From Prochlorococcus sp. AG-347-K22 (GTDB lineage: Bacteria; Cyanobacteriota; Cyanobacteriia; PCC-6307; Cyanobiaceae): a DNA stretch of 61,838 nucleotides. The translations under genes and the position numbers were made by a program. A model generated the notes under the pieces. It was not told the origin of the DNA. It ran no database searches and saw nothing but the letters and a program-made list of their open reading frames with translations. The stretch spans positions 1 to 61,838 of the forward strand of contig QCCJ01000004.1 in the NCBI GenBank assembly GCA_003281285.1, written 5' to 3'. Shown here piece after piece: positions 25,534 through 35,666 of the stretch; within the stretch, counting starts at the first letter, position 1; each line of letters begins with the position of its first letter.

Positions 25534-27197
25534 GTCATCACATTCTTCATTATCGTTTAAAAAAATTGAAGAGAGCCTTTCTTATCTGGATAACTCTGAT
25601 TTCGCTTTTAATAAAATTGTGGATAGATAGCATTAGATTCACAATTTTCCAAACTAAAAGTAATGAAAAAAGTAGGATTCAAATTAAAAGAGCTAAGTGG
25701 TTTACTAATCAATTAATAAAACTTGGTTCAGCATTTATAAAAATTGGACAATTATTATCAGCGAGACCTGATTTAATTCCTAATACCTGGATTCAGGAAT
25801 TGTCTAAATTGCAGGATCAAGTTCCAAATTTTTCATTTGCGCAAGTTGAAGGAACTATAAAAGAGGAACTAGGTTCTAAGTTTAATGAAATAGATCAAAT
25901 AACACGTGATCCTGTTGGATCAGCATCACTAGCTCAGGTTCATAGGGCGACTTTAAAAGATGGTAAGAAAGTAGTATTTAAAGTTCAAAGACCCAATTTA
26001 AAAGAATTGTTTATCATCGATTTGGGCATAATGCAGCAAATTGCAGGATTGTTGCAGAAAAATAAGAATTGGAGTCGAGGTAGAAACTGGGTTGAGATTG
26101 CTAAAGAATGTAGGAAAGTTCTCATGAAGGAGCTTGATTTTAATTGTGAAGCACAATACGCAGCAAGATTTAGACAGCAATTTCTTGATGATGAAAATGT
26201 TGAAGTTCCTGAAGTTATTTGGAATATGAGCAGTGAAAAAGTGCTTTGTTTAAGTTATGTAGAAGGAACAAAAATAAGCGATTTAGAAAAATTACAATCA
26301 CAAGAAATTGATTTACCTAAAATTGCTGAAATAGGTGCCATCAGCTACTTAAAACAATTAGTAAATTACGGTTTTTTTCATGCAGATCCTCATCCAGGGA
26401 ATCTAGCAGTTTCAAATAAAGGTAAATTGATTTTTTATGATTTTGGAATGATGGGCAATATATCAAATAATCTTCAAACAAGATTAGGGGGAATGGTTAA
26501 GGCTGCTGCTTTAAGAGACGCCTCATCACTTGTTAATCAATTACAACAAGCTGGGTTAATTTCAAAAGATATTGATGTAGGACCAGTTAGAAGATTAGTC
26601 AGATTAATGCTTAAAGAAGCCTTAACTCCACCATTTAGTCCGAATATTATTGAAAAATTATCTGGAGATTTATACGAACTTGTTTATGAAACACCTTTTC
26701 AACTGCCCGTAGATTTAATCTTTGTGATGAGAGCTTTATCAACTTTTGAAGGAGTTGGCAGAATGCTCGATCCAGGGTTTAACCTTGTATCAGTTACAAA
26801 GCCTTATTTAATAGAACTTATGACTTCAAATAATCAAACTCCTAACGATTTAATTAACCAATTTGGAAGGCAAGTAGGTGAACTAGGATCTAAAGCTGTT
26901 GGAATTCCCAAAAGAATAGATGAAAGTTTAGAAAGATTAGAGCAGGGCGATTTGCAATTGCAAATAAGAATGGGAGAGTCTGATAGACAATTCAAAAAAA
27001 TGTTTACTGCTCAAAAAACTTTAGGCCATTCAATTCTTATAGGAAGCTTATCAATTGCATCTGCTTTACTAGTAACCAATAAACAAAATAATTTTGCATT
27101 GTTGCCACTTTTTTTTGCACTACCAATAAGTATTGATTGGATAAAATGCCAATTAAGTATGAGAAAAGGCTCACGTTTAGAAAAACTTAAGCGCTAA
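25530..27197 (+). CDS. ABC1/UbiB-family atypical kinase
   Basis: This is an ABC1K (AarF/UbiB) protein of 555 residues. In cyanobacteria and plastids the family affects prenyl-lipid and quinone metabolism. Visible motifs are the KxGQ region SAFIKIGQLLSARPDLIP (about residues 68-86), the alanine-rich loop GSASLAQVHRA, the VVFKVQRPN lysine, the ExD motif of KELDFNCEA, the catalytic loop HADPHPGNLAV, and YDFGMMG as the metal-binding DFG. All catalytic residues look intact. A C-terminal hydrophobic pair (about 495-540) suggests membrane anchoring. It is coupled to the upstream 105-residue gene. Confidence 0.9.
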   Translation: MSHHILHYRLKKLKRAFLIWITLISLLIKLWIDSIRFTIFQTKSNEKSRIQIKRAKWFTNQLIKLGSAFIKIGQLLSARPDLIPNTWIQELSKLQDQVPNFSFAQVEGTIKEELGSKFNEIDQITRDPVGSASLAQVHRATLKDGKKVVFKVQRPNLKELFIIDLGIMQQIAGLLQKNKNWSRGRNWVEIAKECRKVLMKELDFNCEAQYAARFRQQFLDDENVEVPEVIWNMSSEKVLCLSYVEGTKISDLEKLQSQEIDLPKIAEIGAISYLKQLVNYGFFHADPHPGNLAVSNKGKLIFYDFGMMGNISNNLQTRLGGMVKAAALRDASSLVNQLQQAGLISKDIDVGPVRRLVRLMLKEALTPPFSPNIIEKLSGDLYELVYETPFQLPVDLIFVMRALSTFEGVGRMLDPGFNLVSVTKPYLIELMTSNNQTPNDLINQFGRQVGELGSKAVGIPKRIDESLERLEQGDLQLQIRMGESDRQFKKMFTAQKTLGHSILIGSLSIASALLVTNKQNNFALLPLFFALPISIDWIKCQLSMRKGSRLEKLKR

Positions 27198-27202
27198 AAA
27201 AA

Positions 27203-28498
<1,296 letters not shown>

Positions 28499-28658
28499 TT
28501 AATTACTACTATTTAAATCCTATAAATAGCTGAACTATTTGGCTAATATCTGAAATATATATTTTAACCAATCATAATCTTCTAATTTCAGAACGACTTC
28601 GATATTAGTTAAAGCTTTTTATGAATTTCAAAGTCCTCGCAACCCCTCTCGAAAACAT

Positions 28659-28690
28659 AATTTTCAAATTCATCTTACAATTTGAAAATT
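28659..28690. repeat. Perfect 12-bp inverted repeat upstream of clpB2
   Basis: AATTTTCAAATT (28659-28670), loop CATCTTAC, AATTTGAAAATT (28679-28690). Twelve base pairs without mismatch is more than expected by chance in a 263-base gap. It sits about 70 bases before the clpB2 start and about 160 bases from the divergent eno start. It could be a protein-binding dyad or an RNA hairpin. The T tract that would make it a terminator is missing on both sides. Confidence 0.5.
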
Positions 28691-28758
28691 ATTGGATGAT
28701 TATTAATGCAGATCTTATTTAGAATATTAATTAATATTCAACTATAGTTTTATAGTTT

Positions 28759-31515
28759 ATGAGAGAAACACTTACATCAAGTCCTGAACTTTTTAGCGAT
28801 ATCAGTTGGAATCTTCTTTTATTAGGAGAAGAAACCGCAAAAAAATGGGATCATAGCGAATTTAATATTGAACACATAATTCATACATTGTTCTCATCAA
28901 GTGAATTCTTTGCTTTCATTGAAAAATTATCAATCGACCAAGATACAGTTTTAGATATAACAGAAGATTTTTTAGAAGAGACACCAACAAATGAGTCAGA
29001 TATTTTTACTATCGGAGAAGATTTAGAAATTTTATTAGATAATGCGAATCAGATAAAAATCCAATGGGGATCAAGATTAATAGAAATCCCTCATTTACTA
29101 ATTGCTCTTGGAAGGGATTTAAGAATTGGAAATTATGTTTTTGAAGAAGGCAACCTTTCAATGGAAAAATTAGAGGAAGAATTAAAGTTTTTCCCAAACA
29201 TTAATCAATCAAAAGATTCTTTTAATTATAAGAACGTTATTGAGATAAATAATCAATCTAATTTAGAATCAAACAATGAGACTTTTGTAAAAGAAGAAAA
29301 ATTAAAAAAAGCTATTGTTCCATTTCCCAAAAGTGAACTTCAAATTGAAACCAAAAAACAAGTTGTAAAAGATGAAAATGCTCTTTCAATATATGGAAAA
29401 GATTTAACAGAATCAGCTCAAAAAGGTTTACTGGATCCCGTTTTAGGAAGAGAAAATGAGATCAATAATTTAATGAGGGTACTCTGCAGAAGAAACAAAA
29501 ATAATCCTATACTTATCGGCAATCCTGGAGTTGGTAAAACCTCAATTGCAAAATCGCTTGCGCAGTTAATTGTAGAAAAAAAAGTTCCTGATTCTTTAAA
29601 AGACTTAAAAATTATTTCACTTGACTTAGGTGCTTTAGTTTCTGGAACAAAATTTAGAGGCCAACTAGAGGAACGACTAAGCTTAATAATGCAGGAACTA
29701 AGCAATCCAAGCCAAGGAATGATTCTATTTATAGATGAAATTCACTCAATATTAAGTTCTGACAGATCTTCTACCGACATCAGTAATATCTTAAAACCGT
29801 TACTAGCTGAAGGAGAACTTAGATGTATCGGTACAACAACACCTGAGAAATTTCGTGAAACTATTGAAAAAGATCAGGCATTAAACAATTGTTTTCAAAA
29901 GATAGCTGTTAATGAACCTTCAGTAGAATTAAGCGCAAAAATACTACAAGGTATCAAAAAGAAATATGAATCACACCATGGCATAAAAATTTCTGAAGAG
30001 GCTGTAAAATATTCTGCAAAATTGGCTGACAGATACATCAGCGATAAATGTCTGCCTGATAAAGCTATAGATTTAATTGATGAAGCGGCTGCACAGTTAA
30101 AAATCGAGTCTAATAATAAGCCTCAAATAATTCTCCAACAAGAAAGCAAACTTTATACTATTGATGAAAAACTGAATAATTTGCAAGGAGATAATATCGA
30201 AGCTCAAGAAAAACTATTGAATATGAGGCAACAATCAGAGGCAAAATTGAACATTCTTTTGGATAATTGGAACAATCTGCGTGAAGAAATGGAGCAATTA
30301 TCTATTTTGATGAAAGAAGAAGATAAGCTAAACAAACAAATTAAAGATAAATCAAATCGCGAAATTGAACATGATCTGGATTATTTAGCAAAGCTTGAAG
30401 AAGAGTTAAGTGAAATAGAGAATGAAATACAAAAAGTTGAAGAGAACTTTAATAAAATAAAGAAAAATAGAAATTTCCCTTTTAAATATCAAGTTGAACC
30501 TGATGATATTGCTGATGTTATCTCAAAAATCACAGGTATTCCAATTTCTAAAGTTGTTTCAAATGAACGTAAGAAATTAGTCAATCTAGAAACAGAACTA
30601 AGTGAAAAAGTTATTGGACAAGAAAAAGCTATAGAAGCTGTTTCTGCAGCAATTAGAAGAGCTCGCGTTGGTATGAAAAGTCCTAAAAGACCTATTGGAT
30701 CTTTTTTATTTATGGGTCCTACTGGTGTTGGTAAAACAGAATTAGCAAAATCTCTTGCAACAGCTTTATTTGATGAAGAAGACGCACTTTTAAGATTAGA
30801 TATGAGTGAATATATGGAGAAAAACGCCGTAGCAAGACTGTTGGGAGCTCCTCCAGGTTATGTTGGTTATGAAGAAGGAGGTCAATTAACTGAAGCTGTA
30901 AGACGTAAACCCTATTCAGTAATACTTCTTGATGAGATAGAAAAAGCACATACAGAAGTATTTAATATTCTTTTGCAAGTCTTAGATGAAGGAAGATTAA
31001 CGGACTCTCAAGGAAGGACCGTAGATTTCAAAAATACCGTAATCATTATGACAAGTAACCTAGCTGGTAAATCTATACTGGAGTATTCACAAAAGATTTC
31101 TAAAAATGAGGGAAATTTAGAAAAAGATCAACAAACTCTAGATGATTCCATTAATAATACATTGTCTTCAATTTTTAGACCTGAATTTTTAAATAGAATT
31201 GACGAAGTAGTAAAGTTTGATCCTTTATCGATTGATGAACTTCAAAAAATAATAATTTTACAAACAGAAGATTTAAAAAACCTGCTACTTGAACAGAAAA
31301 TAAATATTGCTATTGATAAAAAAGTTATCAATAAAATTGCGAATGATTCTTACGAACCTGAATATGGTGCTAGGCCACTTAGCAGGGAACTTAGAAGACA
31401 AATAGAAAACCCCTTAGCCGCTAAACTTTTAGAGGATAATTTTAAAAACAAAAAAAATATCACAATTAAACTCAATCCCGCTAAAAAAGATGAGATCGTT
31501 TTCAAACCTAGCTGA
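28759..31515 (+). CDS. clpB2: ClpB2-type AAA+ chaperone with lost arginine fingers in the first AAA module
   Basis: This Hsp100/ClpB-type protein has 918 residues. The N-domain (about 1-150) is acidic and diverged. Two AAA modules have Walker A GNPGVGKTS and GPTGVGKTEL and Walker B FIDEIHSI and LLDEIEKAH. A coiled-coil middle domain (about 455-590) lies between them. Pore loops read KFRG in the first and GYVGYEEGG in the second module. The usual ALERRF arginine-finger motif of module 1 reads ALNNCF (residues 374-379), so both arginines are gone. Sensor and second-module residues look intact. Picocyanobacterial ClpB2 proteins are known to differ from ClpB1. Confidence 0.9.
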   Translation: MRETLTSSPELFSDISWNLLLLGEETAKKWDHSEFNIEHIIHTLFSSSEFFAFIEKLSIDQDTVLDITEDFLEETPTNESDIFTIGEDLEILLDNANQIKIQWGSRLIEIPHLLIALGRDLRIGNYVFEEGNLSMEKLEEELKFFPNINQSKDSFNYKNVIEINNQSNLESNNETFVKEEKLKKAIVPFPKSELQIETKKQVVKDENALSIYGKDLTESAQKGLLDPVLGRENEINNLMRVLCRRNKNNPILIGNPGVGKTSIAKSLAQLIVEKKVPDSLKDLKIISLDLGALVSGTKFRGQLEERLSLIMQELSNPSQGMILFIDEIHSILSSDRSSTDISNILKPLLAEGELRCIGTTTPEKFRETIEKDQALNNCFQKIAVNEPSVELSAKILQGIKKKYESHHGIKISEEAVKYSAKLADRYISDKCLPDKAIDLIDEAAAQLKIESNNKPQIILQQESKLYTIDEKLNNLQGDNIEAQEKLLNMRQQSEAKLNILLDNWNNLREEMEQLSILMKEEDKLNKQIKDKSNREIEHDLDYLAKLEEELSEIENEIQKVEENFNKIKKNRNFPFKYQVEPDDIADVISKITGIPISKVVSNERKKLVNLETELSEKVIGQEKAIEAVSAAIRRARVGMKSPKRPIGSFLFMGPTGVGKTELAKSLATALFDEEDALLRLDMSEYMEKNAVARLLGAPPGYVGYEEGGQLTEAVRRKPYSVILLDEIEKAHTEVFNILLQVLDEGRLTDSQGRTVDFKNTVIIMTSNLAGKSILEYSQKISKNEGNLEKDQQTLDDSINNTLSSIFRPEFLNRIDEVVKFDPLSIDELQKIIILQTEDLKNLLLEQKINIAIDKKVINKIANDSYEPEYGARPLSRELRRQIENPLAAKLLEDNFKNKKNITIKLNPAKKDEIVFKPS

Positions 31516-31577
31516 GGAGTAAATCGATAAGCTAAAATAAGAATTAAAGCGAAAAGCTTCATTTCAAAAAAAATTTT

Positions 31578-31820
31578 GTGACAAGTCCAACTACTAATAA
31601 GGAACCTTTAAAAAAGGATTCTCCTGAAATTGAAGAGCCTAAAAAAAAGAGTAATTTTTTAAGATCTACCTACGATGAGCTTAAACTTGTCGTGTGGCCT
31701 AACAAACAACAACTTTTTAGCGAATCTGTAGCAGTTATAATTATGGTATCCTTTTCTGCAGCAGCCATAGCTTCTGTTAGCAGATTCTATGGATGGGCAG
31801 CCTCGCAAATTTTTGGTTGA
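31578..31820 (+). CDS. secE: Preprotein translocase subunit SecE
   Basis: SecE is the short clamp subunit of the SecYEG channel. The 80-residue product starts with GTG (31578), has a charged N-terminal region (PEIEEPKKKSNFLRSTYDELKLVVWPN, where ELKLVVWP is the family motif before the span), and one C-terminal membrane helix (VAVIIMVSFSAAAIASVSRF). It is the first gene of the secE-nusG-rplK-rplA-rplJ-rplL order conserved in bacteria. It follows clpB2 by 62 bases. Confidence 0.92.
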   Translation: MTSPTTNKEPLKKDSPEIEEPKKKSNFLRSTYDELKLVVWPNKQQLFSESVAVIIMVSFSAAAIASVSRFYGWAASQIFG

Positions 31821-31872
31821 ATTATCCCCGAATATCCATTAATAAAGATCTTAATTAAGCTTTCAGAAAAAA

Positions 31873-32484
31873 ATGAGTAATGAATTAACCACAAGCCTTG
31901 CTTCTTCAAAAGCAAATACAAGCATCGCAAGATGGTATGCAGTTCAAGTAGCATCAAGCTGTGAAAAAAAAGTAAAAGCGACTCTTGAGCAGAGATCAGT
32001 AACTTTAGGTGTTAATAATCGAATCATTGAAATTGAAATTCCCCAAACTCCAGGAATTAAATTAAAAAAAGATGGAAGCAGACAAACTACTGAAGAAAAA
32101 GTTTTCCCAGGTTATGTCCTCGTAAGAATGATTTTGGATGAAGATACAATGATGGCCGTTAAAAGTACTCCAAATGTAATTAACTTTGTCGGTGCTGAAG
32201 ACGGTAGAGGCAGCGGAAGATCGCGAGGTCATATCAAACCTCGACCATTATCAAGACAAGAAGTTAATAGGATCTTTAAGCGCGCATCAGAGAAAAAAGC
32301 TGTAATTAAGTTAGATATTGAAGAAAAAGATAGAATCATAGTAACTAGTGGTCCATTCAAGGATTTCCAGGGAGAAGTTATAGAAGTTTCCGGGGAAAGA
32401 AATAAATTAAAAGCATTACTTTCAATATTTGGGCGCGAGACTCCTGTAGAATTAGAATTCTCCCAAATCAATAAACAAAATTAA
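31873..32484 (+). CDS. nusG: Transcription elongation/termination factor NusG
   Basis: NusG binds RNA polymerase and assists elongation, termination and coupling with ribosomes. The 203-residue product shows the NGN domain (ARWYAVQVASSCEKKVKATLEQR at the start, IPQTPGIKLKKDGSRQTTEEKVFPGYVLVRM) and a C-terminal KOW domain (about residues 145-200, IVTSGPFKDFQGEVIEV). It lies between secE and rplK in the canonical order. Its stop is about 67 bases before the rplK ATG. Confidence 0.97.
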   Translation: MSNELTTSLASSKANTSIARWYAVQVASSCEKKVKATLEQRSVTLGVNNRIIEIEIPQTPGIKLKKDGSRQTTEEKVFPGYVLVRMILDEDTMMAVKSTPNVINFVGAEDGRGSGRSRGHIKPRPLSRQEVNRIFKRASEKKAVIKLDIEEKDRIIVTSGPFKDFQGEVIEVSGERNKLKALLSIFGRETPVELEFSQINKQN

Positions 32485-32551
32485 TTTCTAATTGTTCTTG
32501 TTTATCGAGTAAAATTATGTTTTTCTACTTCAGCTTAAATTATCTAATCTA

Positions 32552-32977
32552 ATGGCAAAAAAAATTGTTGCAGTTATCAAGCTTGCTCTACAAGCAGGAA
32601 AAGCAAATCCTGCTCCTCCTGTAGGGCCAGCTTTAGGACAACATGGTGTCAATATCATGGCATTTTGTAAAGAATACAACGCAAGGACTCAAGATAAAGC
32701 AGGTTTTGTAATTCCAGTCGAGATTTCTGTTTTTGAAGATAGAAGCTTTACTTTTATCACAAAAACGCCTCCTGCTTCCGTCTTAATAACAAAAGCAGCT
32801 GGTATAGAGAAAGGATCAGGTGAATCTGCAAAAGGCTCTGTTGGGAATATAAGTAAAGCTCAATTAGAAGAAATAGCCAAAACTAAGCTTCCTGATCTAA
32901 ACTGTTCTAGTGTTGAATCAGCAATGAAAGTAATTGAGGGTACTGCTCGTAATATGGGAGTCTCAATCACTGATTGA
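32552..32977 (+). CDS. rplK: 50S ribosomal protein L11
   Basis: L11 forms the stalk base and binds 23S rRNA in the GTPase-associated region. The 141-residue protein has the family opening [33 protein letters not shown], the [21 protein letters not shown] segment, [11 protein letters not shown] and a C-terminal rRNA-binding domain with [25 protein letters not shown]. It is a full-length family member. An intergenic hairpin separates it from rplA. Confidence 0.98.
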   Translation: MAKKIVAVIKLALQAGKANPAPPVGPALGQHGVNIMAFCKEYNARTQDKAGFVIPVEISVFEDRSFTFITKTPPASVLITKAAGIEKGSGESAKGSVGNISKAQLEEIAKTKLPDLNCSSVESAMKVIEGTARNMGVSITD

Positions 32978-33004
32978 GTTCAATACAAAATTTCTCACTA
33001 TTTA

Positions 33005-33024
33005 GGGGAGGTTAATTAATAACC
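33005..33024 (+). promoter_or_regulatory. Hairpin in the rplK-rplA gap
   Basis: GGTTA (33010-33014), loop ATTAA, TAACC (33020-33024) form a 5-bp stem directly after a purine-rich GGGGAGG (33005-33011). It is 20 bases before the rplA ATG and could modulate L1 translation or mRNA processing, or be a site for L1 autoregulation. No strong similarity to known L1 sites is claimed. Confidence 0.3.
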
Positions 33025-33043
33025 GTTTGCACCCAATATTATT

Positions 33044-33751
33044 ATGAAAAAACTATCCAAAAGAATGGCGGCTTTATCAACAAAGATAGAAGATCGCATT
33101 TACCCGCCACTTGAAGCACTTGGTATTATCAAGGAAAATGCTAATGCAAAATTTGATGAAACTATTGAAGCACATATACGTTTAGGTATTGATCCAAAAT
33201 ATACTGATCAACAATTAAGGACCACTGTTGCATTACCACATGGTACTGGCCAAAGCATCAAAATTGCAGTAATTACAAGTGGTGAGAATGTATCGAAAGC
33301 TAAGGCTGCTGGTGCAGATTTATTTGGCGAAGAAGATCTTGTAGAAAGCATCAACAAAGGAAATATGGAGTTCGATCTACTTATTGCAACTCCAGATATG
33401 ATGCCAAAGGTTGCAAAATTAGGAAGAGTTTTAGGACCTAGAGGTTTAATGCCTAATCCTAAAGCTGGAACGGTAACTAATGATATTGCTAATGCAATAA
33501 AAGAATTCAAAGCTGGTAAGCTCGAATTTAGAGCAGATAAGGCGGGAATCGTTCATGTCCGCTTTGGAAAAGCAAGTTTCACAATAGAGGCTTTATTTGA
33601 CAACTTAAAAACCTTACAAGAATCAATTGATAAAAATAAACCAAGTGGAGCTAAGGGAAAGTATTGGAAAACTTTTTATATAACTTCAACAATGGGGCCT
33701 TCAGTTCAATTAGACATCAATGCAGTACAAGATTACCAACCTGAAGGTTAA
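33044..33751 (+). CDS. rplA: 50S ribosomal protein L1
   Basis: L1 binds the flexible L1 stalk of 23S rRNA. The 235-residue product contains [34 protein letters not shown] near the N-terminus, [34 protein letters not shown] (about residues 110-145, the family signature), and VQLDINAVQ at the end. It follows rplK in the usual order. No unusual residue is seen. Confidence 0.98.
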   Translation: MKKLSKRMAALSTKIEDRIYPPLEALGIIKENANAKFDETIEAHIRLGIDPKYTDQQLRTTVALPHGTGQSIKIAVITSGENVSKAKAAGADLFGEEDLVESINKGNMEFDLLIATPDMMPKVAKLGRVLGPRGLMPNPKAGTVTNDIANAIKEFKAGKLEFRADKAGIVHVRFGKASFTIEALFDNLKTLQESIDKNKPSGAKGKYWKTFYITSTMGPSVQLDINAVQDYQPEG

Positions 33752-33862
33752 CTCTTTGTAGTATAATTTAAAGTGCAATAATACGGCCAAAGAAAGTAGG
33801 TTTATTTAGTTATTCTAAATTTTTAATTCCTACCGAGGACTCGTCTTAAATTATTTCTTTTT

Positions 33863-33930
33863 GGATCTAATAAAAGCGGCCTCTTTCAAAAGACTTTGCC
33901 GCATTTCCTGCTCTCCCTAAATTACGATCC
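33863..33930 (+). promoter_or_regulatory. Ribosomal L10-type leader upstream of rplJ
   Basis: The 190-base gap between rplA and rplJ holds a structured RNA. GGATC (33863-33867) pairs with GATCC (33926-33930), and inside it GCGGC (33876-33880) pairs with GCCGC (33898-33902). The rplJ ATG follows at 33942. Position and nested stems match the L10-L12 binding leader that controls rplJ-rplL translation in many bacteria. Exact family assignment needs a covariance search. Confidence 0.7.
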
Positions 33931-33941
33931 AAAAAACAACA

Positions 33942-34469
33942 ATGGGCCGAACCCTAGAGAATAAGCAACAAATCGTTACTGAGATTAAATCTCTATTAAA
34001 CGACTCGGAAATGGCTGTAGTTCTTGACTATAAAGGCTTAACTATCAAAGAGATGTCAGATTTGCGATCTAGATTGCAAACAACTAACGGCATCTGCAAA
34101 GTTACTAAAAATTCATTAATGCGTAAAGCTATTGATGGAGATAGTAATTGGAATGATCTTGAATCTTTACTGTCCGGAACAAATGCTTTTGTCTTAATTA
34201 AAGAAGATGTTGGTGGTGCTGTAAAAGCGATCCAATCTTTTCAAAAAGACACCAAAAAATCCGAAACCAAAGGAGCTTTATTTGAAGGCAGACTTCTAAG
34301 CGATTCTGAAATAAAAGAAATTGCAAGTCTTCCATCTAAAGAAGTATTGATGGCAAAAATTGCTGGCGCTCTTAATGGCGTTGCAACAAAAATTGCGATC
34401 TCTATTAATGAAGTCCCTTCTGGACTTGCTAGATCACTTAAACAACATTCTGAAAAATCAGAATCCTAA
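33942..34469 (+). CDS. rplJ: 50S ribosomal protein L10
   Basis: L10 anchors L7/L12 dimers on the ribosome. The 175-residue product has [44 protein letters not shown] at the start, [11 protein letters not shown], a middle [16 protein letters not shown] segment and a C-terminal helix that binds L7/L12 dimers ([16 protein letters not shown]). It is preceded by the structured leader and followed by rplL after 28 bases, so L10-L12 autoregulation of both is plausible. Confidence 0.97.
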   Translation: MGRTLENKQQIVTEIKSLLNDSEMAVVLDYKGLTIKEMSDLRSRLQTTNGICKVTKNSLMRKAIDGDSNWNDLESLLSGTNAFVLIKEDVGGAVKAIQSFQKDTKKSETKGALFEGRLLSDSEIKEIASLPSKEVLMAKIAGALNGVATKIAISINEVPSGLARSLKQHSEKSES

Positions 34470-34497
34470 ATTCAAAACCTAATTAACTTTTAAGAAA

Positions 34498-34893
34498 ATG
34501 TCCGCAAAAACTGAAGAAATTCTTGAATCATTAAAATCTCTATCACTTTTAGAAGCGTCTGAGCTTGTAAAGCAAATTGAAGAGGCTTTTGGTGTATCTG
34601 CCGCAGCTTCTGCAGGTGTAGTAATGGCAGCTCCAGGAGCAGCTGGCGGTGACGCAGATGGAGGCGCTGCTGAAGAAAAAACTGAATTTGATGTAGTTCT
34701 CGAAAGCTTTGATGCAGCTGCAAAAATCAAAGTACTTAAGGTTGTAAGAAATGCAACTGGTCTAGGTCTTGGCGATGCAAAAGCACTTGTTGAATCTGCA
34801 CCAAAAACAGTAAAAGAAGGAATTGCTAAAGCAGATGCTGAATCTTTAAAGAAAGAGATTGAAGAAGCTGGCGGTAAAGTTACACTTAAATAA
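34498..34893 (+). CDS. rplL: 50S ribosomal protein L7/L12
   Basis: L7/L12 is the multi-copy stalk protein that recruits translation factors. The 131-residue product has the N-terminal dimerisation helices ([20 protein letters not shown]), the flexible Ala/Gly-rich hinge ([11 protein letters not shown]), and the C-terminal domain with [44 protein letters not shown] strong hairpin follows the stop at 34905-34940. Confidence 0.98.
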
Positions 34894-34902
34894 GAGAATA
34901 TT

Positions 34903-34939
34903 TTTTCAAGCCGATAGTCTTTATATCGGCTTCAAAAAT
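34903..34939. terminator. Stem-loop after rplL (possible terminator or processing hairpin)
   Basis: AAGCCGATA-GTCTTTA-TATCGGCTT makes a perfect 9-bp stem. Flanking TTTTT and AAAAA can extend the stem past one mismatch. On the forward strand the T tract precedes the stem, so classic rho-independent termination of rplL transcripts is not ideal. It might act as an attenuator or an RNase processing site before rnhA. Confidence 0.6.
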
Positions 34940-34940
34940 T

Positions 34941-35660
34941 ATGAATATTGATAGTATTGCAATTGAAGCTGCAACAGATGGAGCCTGCAGTGGTAATCCA
35001 GGTCCAGGTGGCTGGGGTGGACTAATAATTTTTGATGACAAAAGTGAATTAGAAATAGGTGGTTCCGAGCAAAATACTACTAATAATAGAATGGAACTCA
35101 CTGCGGCTATAAAAACTCTTGAGAAATTAAAAACCTATAAATTAAAAGAAAACTTTAAATTAAGAACTGATAGTAAATATGTCATAGAAGGGTATACAAA
35201 ATGGATTATTAATTGGAAGAGAAATGGATGGAAAACAAGCTCAGGAAAATCAGTACAAAATCTTGATTTATGGCAAAAAATTGATCAATTAAGAATTAAT
35301 GGTCTTGTAATGGAATATGTTAAAGGCCATAGCGGTGACAAACAAAATGATAGAGTAGATAAAATCGCGACTAATTATAGCAAAGGTATATCTCTAAAAA
35401 ATAACTTAAAAGAGTCTGAATCTACAGTAGAATTTTTTGAAAAAAATGCACCTTCAGAAATTCAGGAATTATTTTCAAGAAATCAATTAATTCAAAAATT
35501 TGCTGACAAAAAGTACTTATTAAATTCACTAGAACTAAGTAATTTATTAGGTGAAGGAAACCACGTAAAGATAAAAAAGTATTTACCTTTTGAATGGCGT
35601 AATTGGAGATTGATTCCTAAAGATAAAAAATATTGGATAATAGAAAAAAAAGAATCCTAA
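34941..35660 (+). CDS. rnhA: Ribonuclease HI with a C-terminal extension
   Basis: RNase HI removes RNA from RNA-DNA hybrids. The catalytic part (residues 1-150) has TDGACSGNPGPGGWGG (first Asp), NNRMELTAAIKTL (Glu), RTDSKYVIEG (Asp) and YVKGHSGDKQNDRVDKIA (His and last Asp). All four carboxylates are present. About 85 further residues (RNQLIQKFADKKYLL, LPFEWRNWRLIP) form a C-terminal extension absent from the 155-residue E. coli form. Its function is unknown, but its Trp-rich WRNWRLIP end suggests a small nucleic-acid or protein-binding domain. Confidence 0.92.
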   Translation: MNIDSIAIEAATDGACSGNPGPGGWGGLIIFDDKSELEIGGSEQNTTNNRMELTAAIKTLEKLKTYKLKENFKLRTDSKYVIEGYTKWIINWKRNGWKTSSGKSVQNLDLWQKIDQLRINGLVMEYVKGHSGDKQNDRVDKIATNYSKGISLKNNLKESESTVEFFEKNAPSEIQELFSRNQLIQKFADKKYLLNSLELSNLLGEGNHVKIKKYLPFEWRNWRLIPKDKKYWIIEKKES

Positions 35661-35666
35661 TTTTTT

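Noticed and set aside
28621..28722. 33-codon ATG ORF upstream of clpB2
   Set aside because: No Shine-Dalgarno sequence, and the frame is mostly explained by the AT-rich inverted repeat it crosses. Not excluded, but not supportable.
34479..34730. Reverse ORFs of 83 and 77 codons opposite rplL
   Set aside because: Shadows of rplL, a well-defined ribosomal protein gene.
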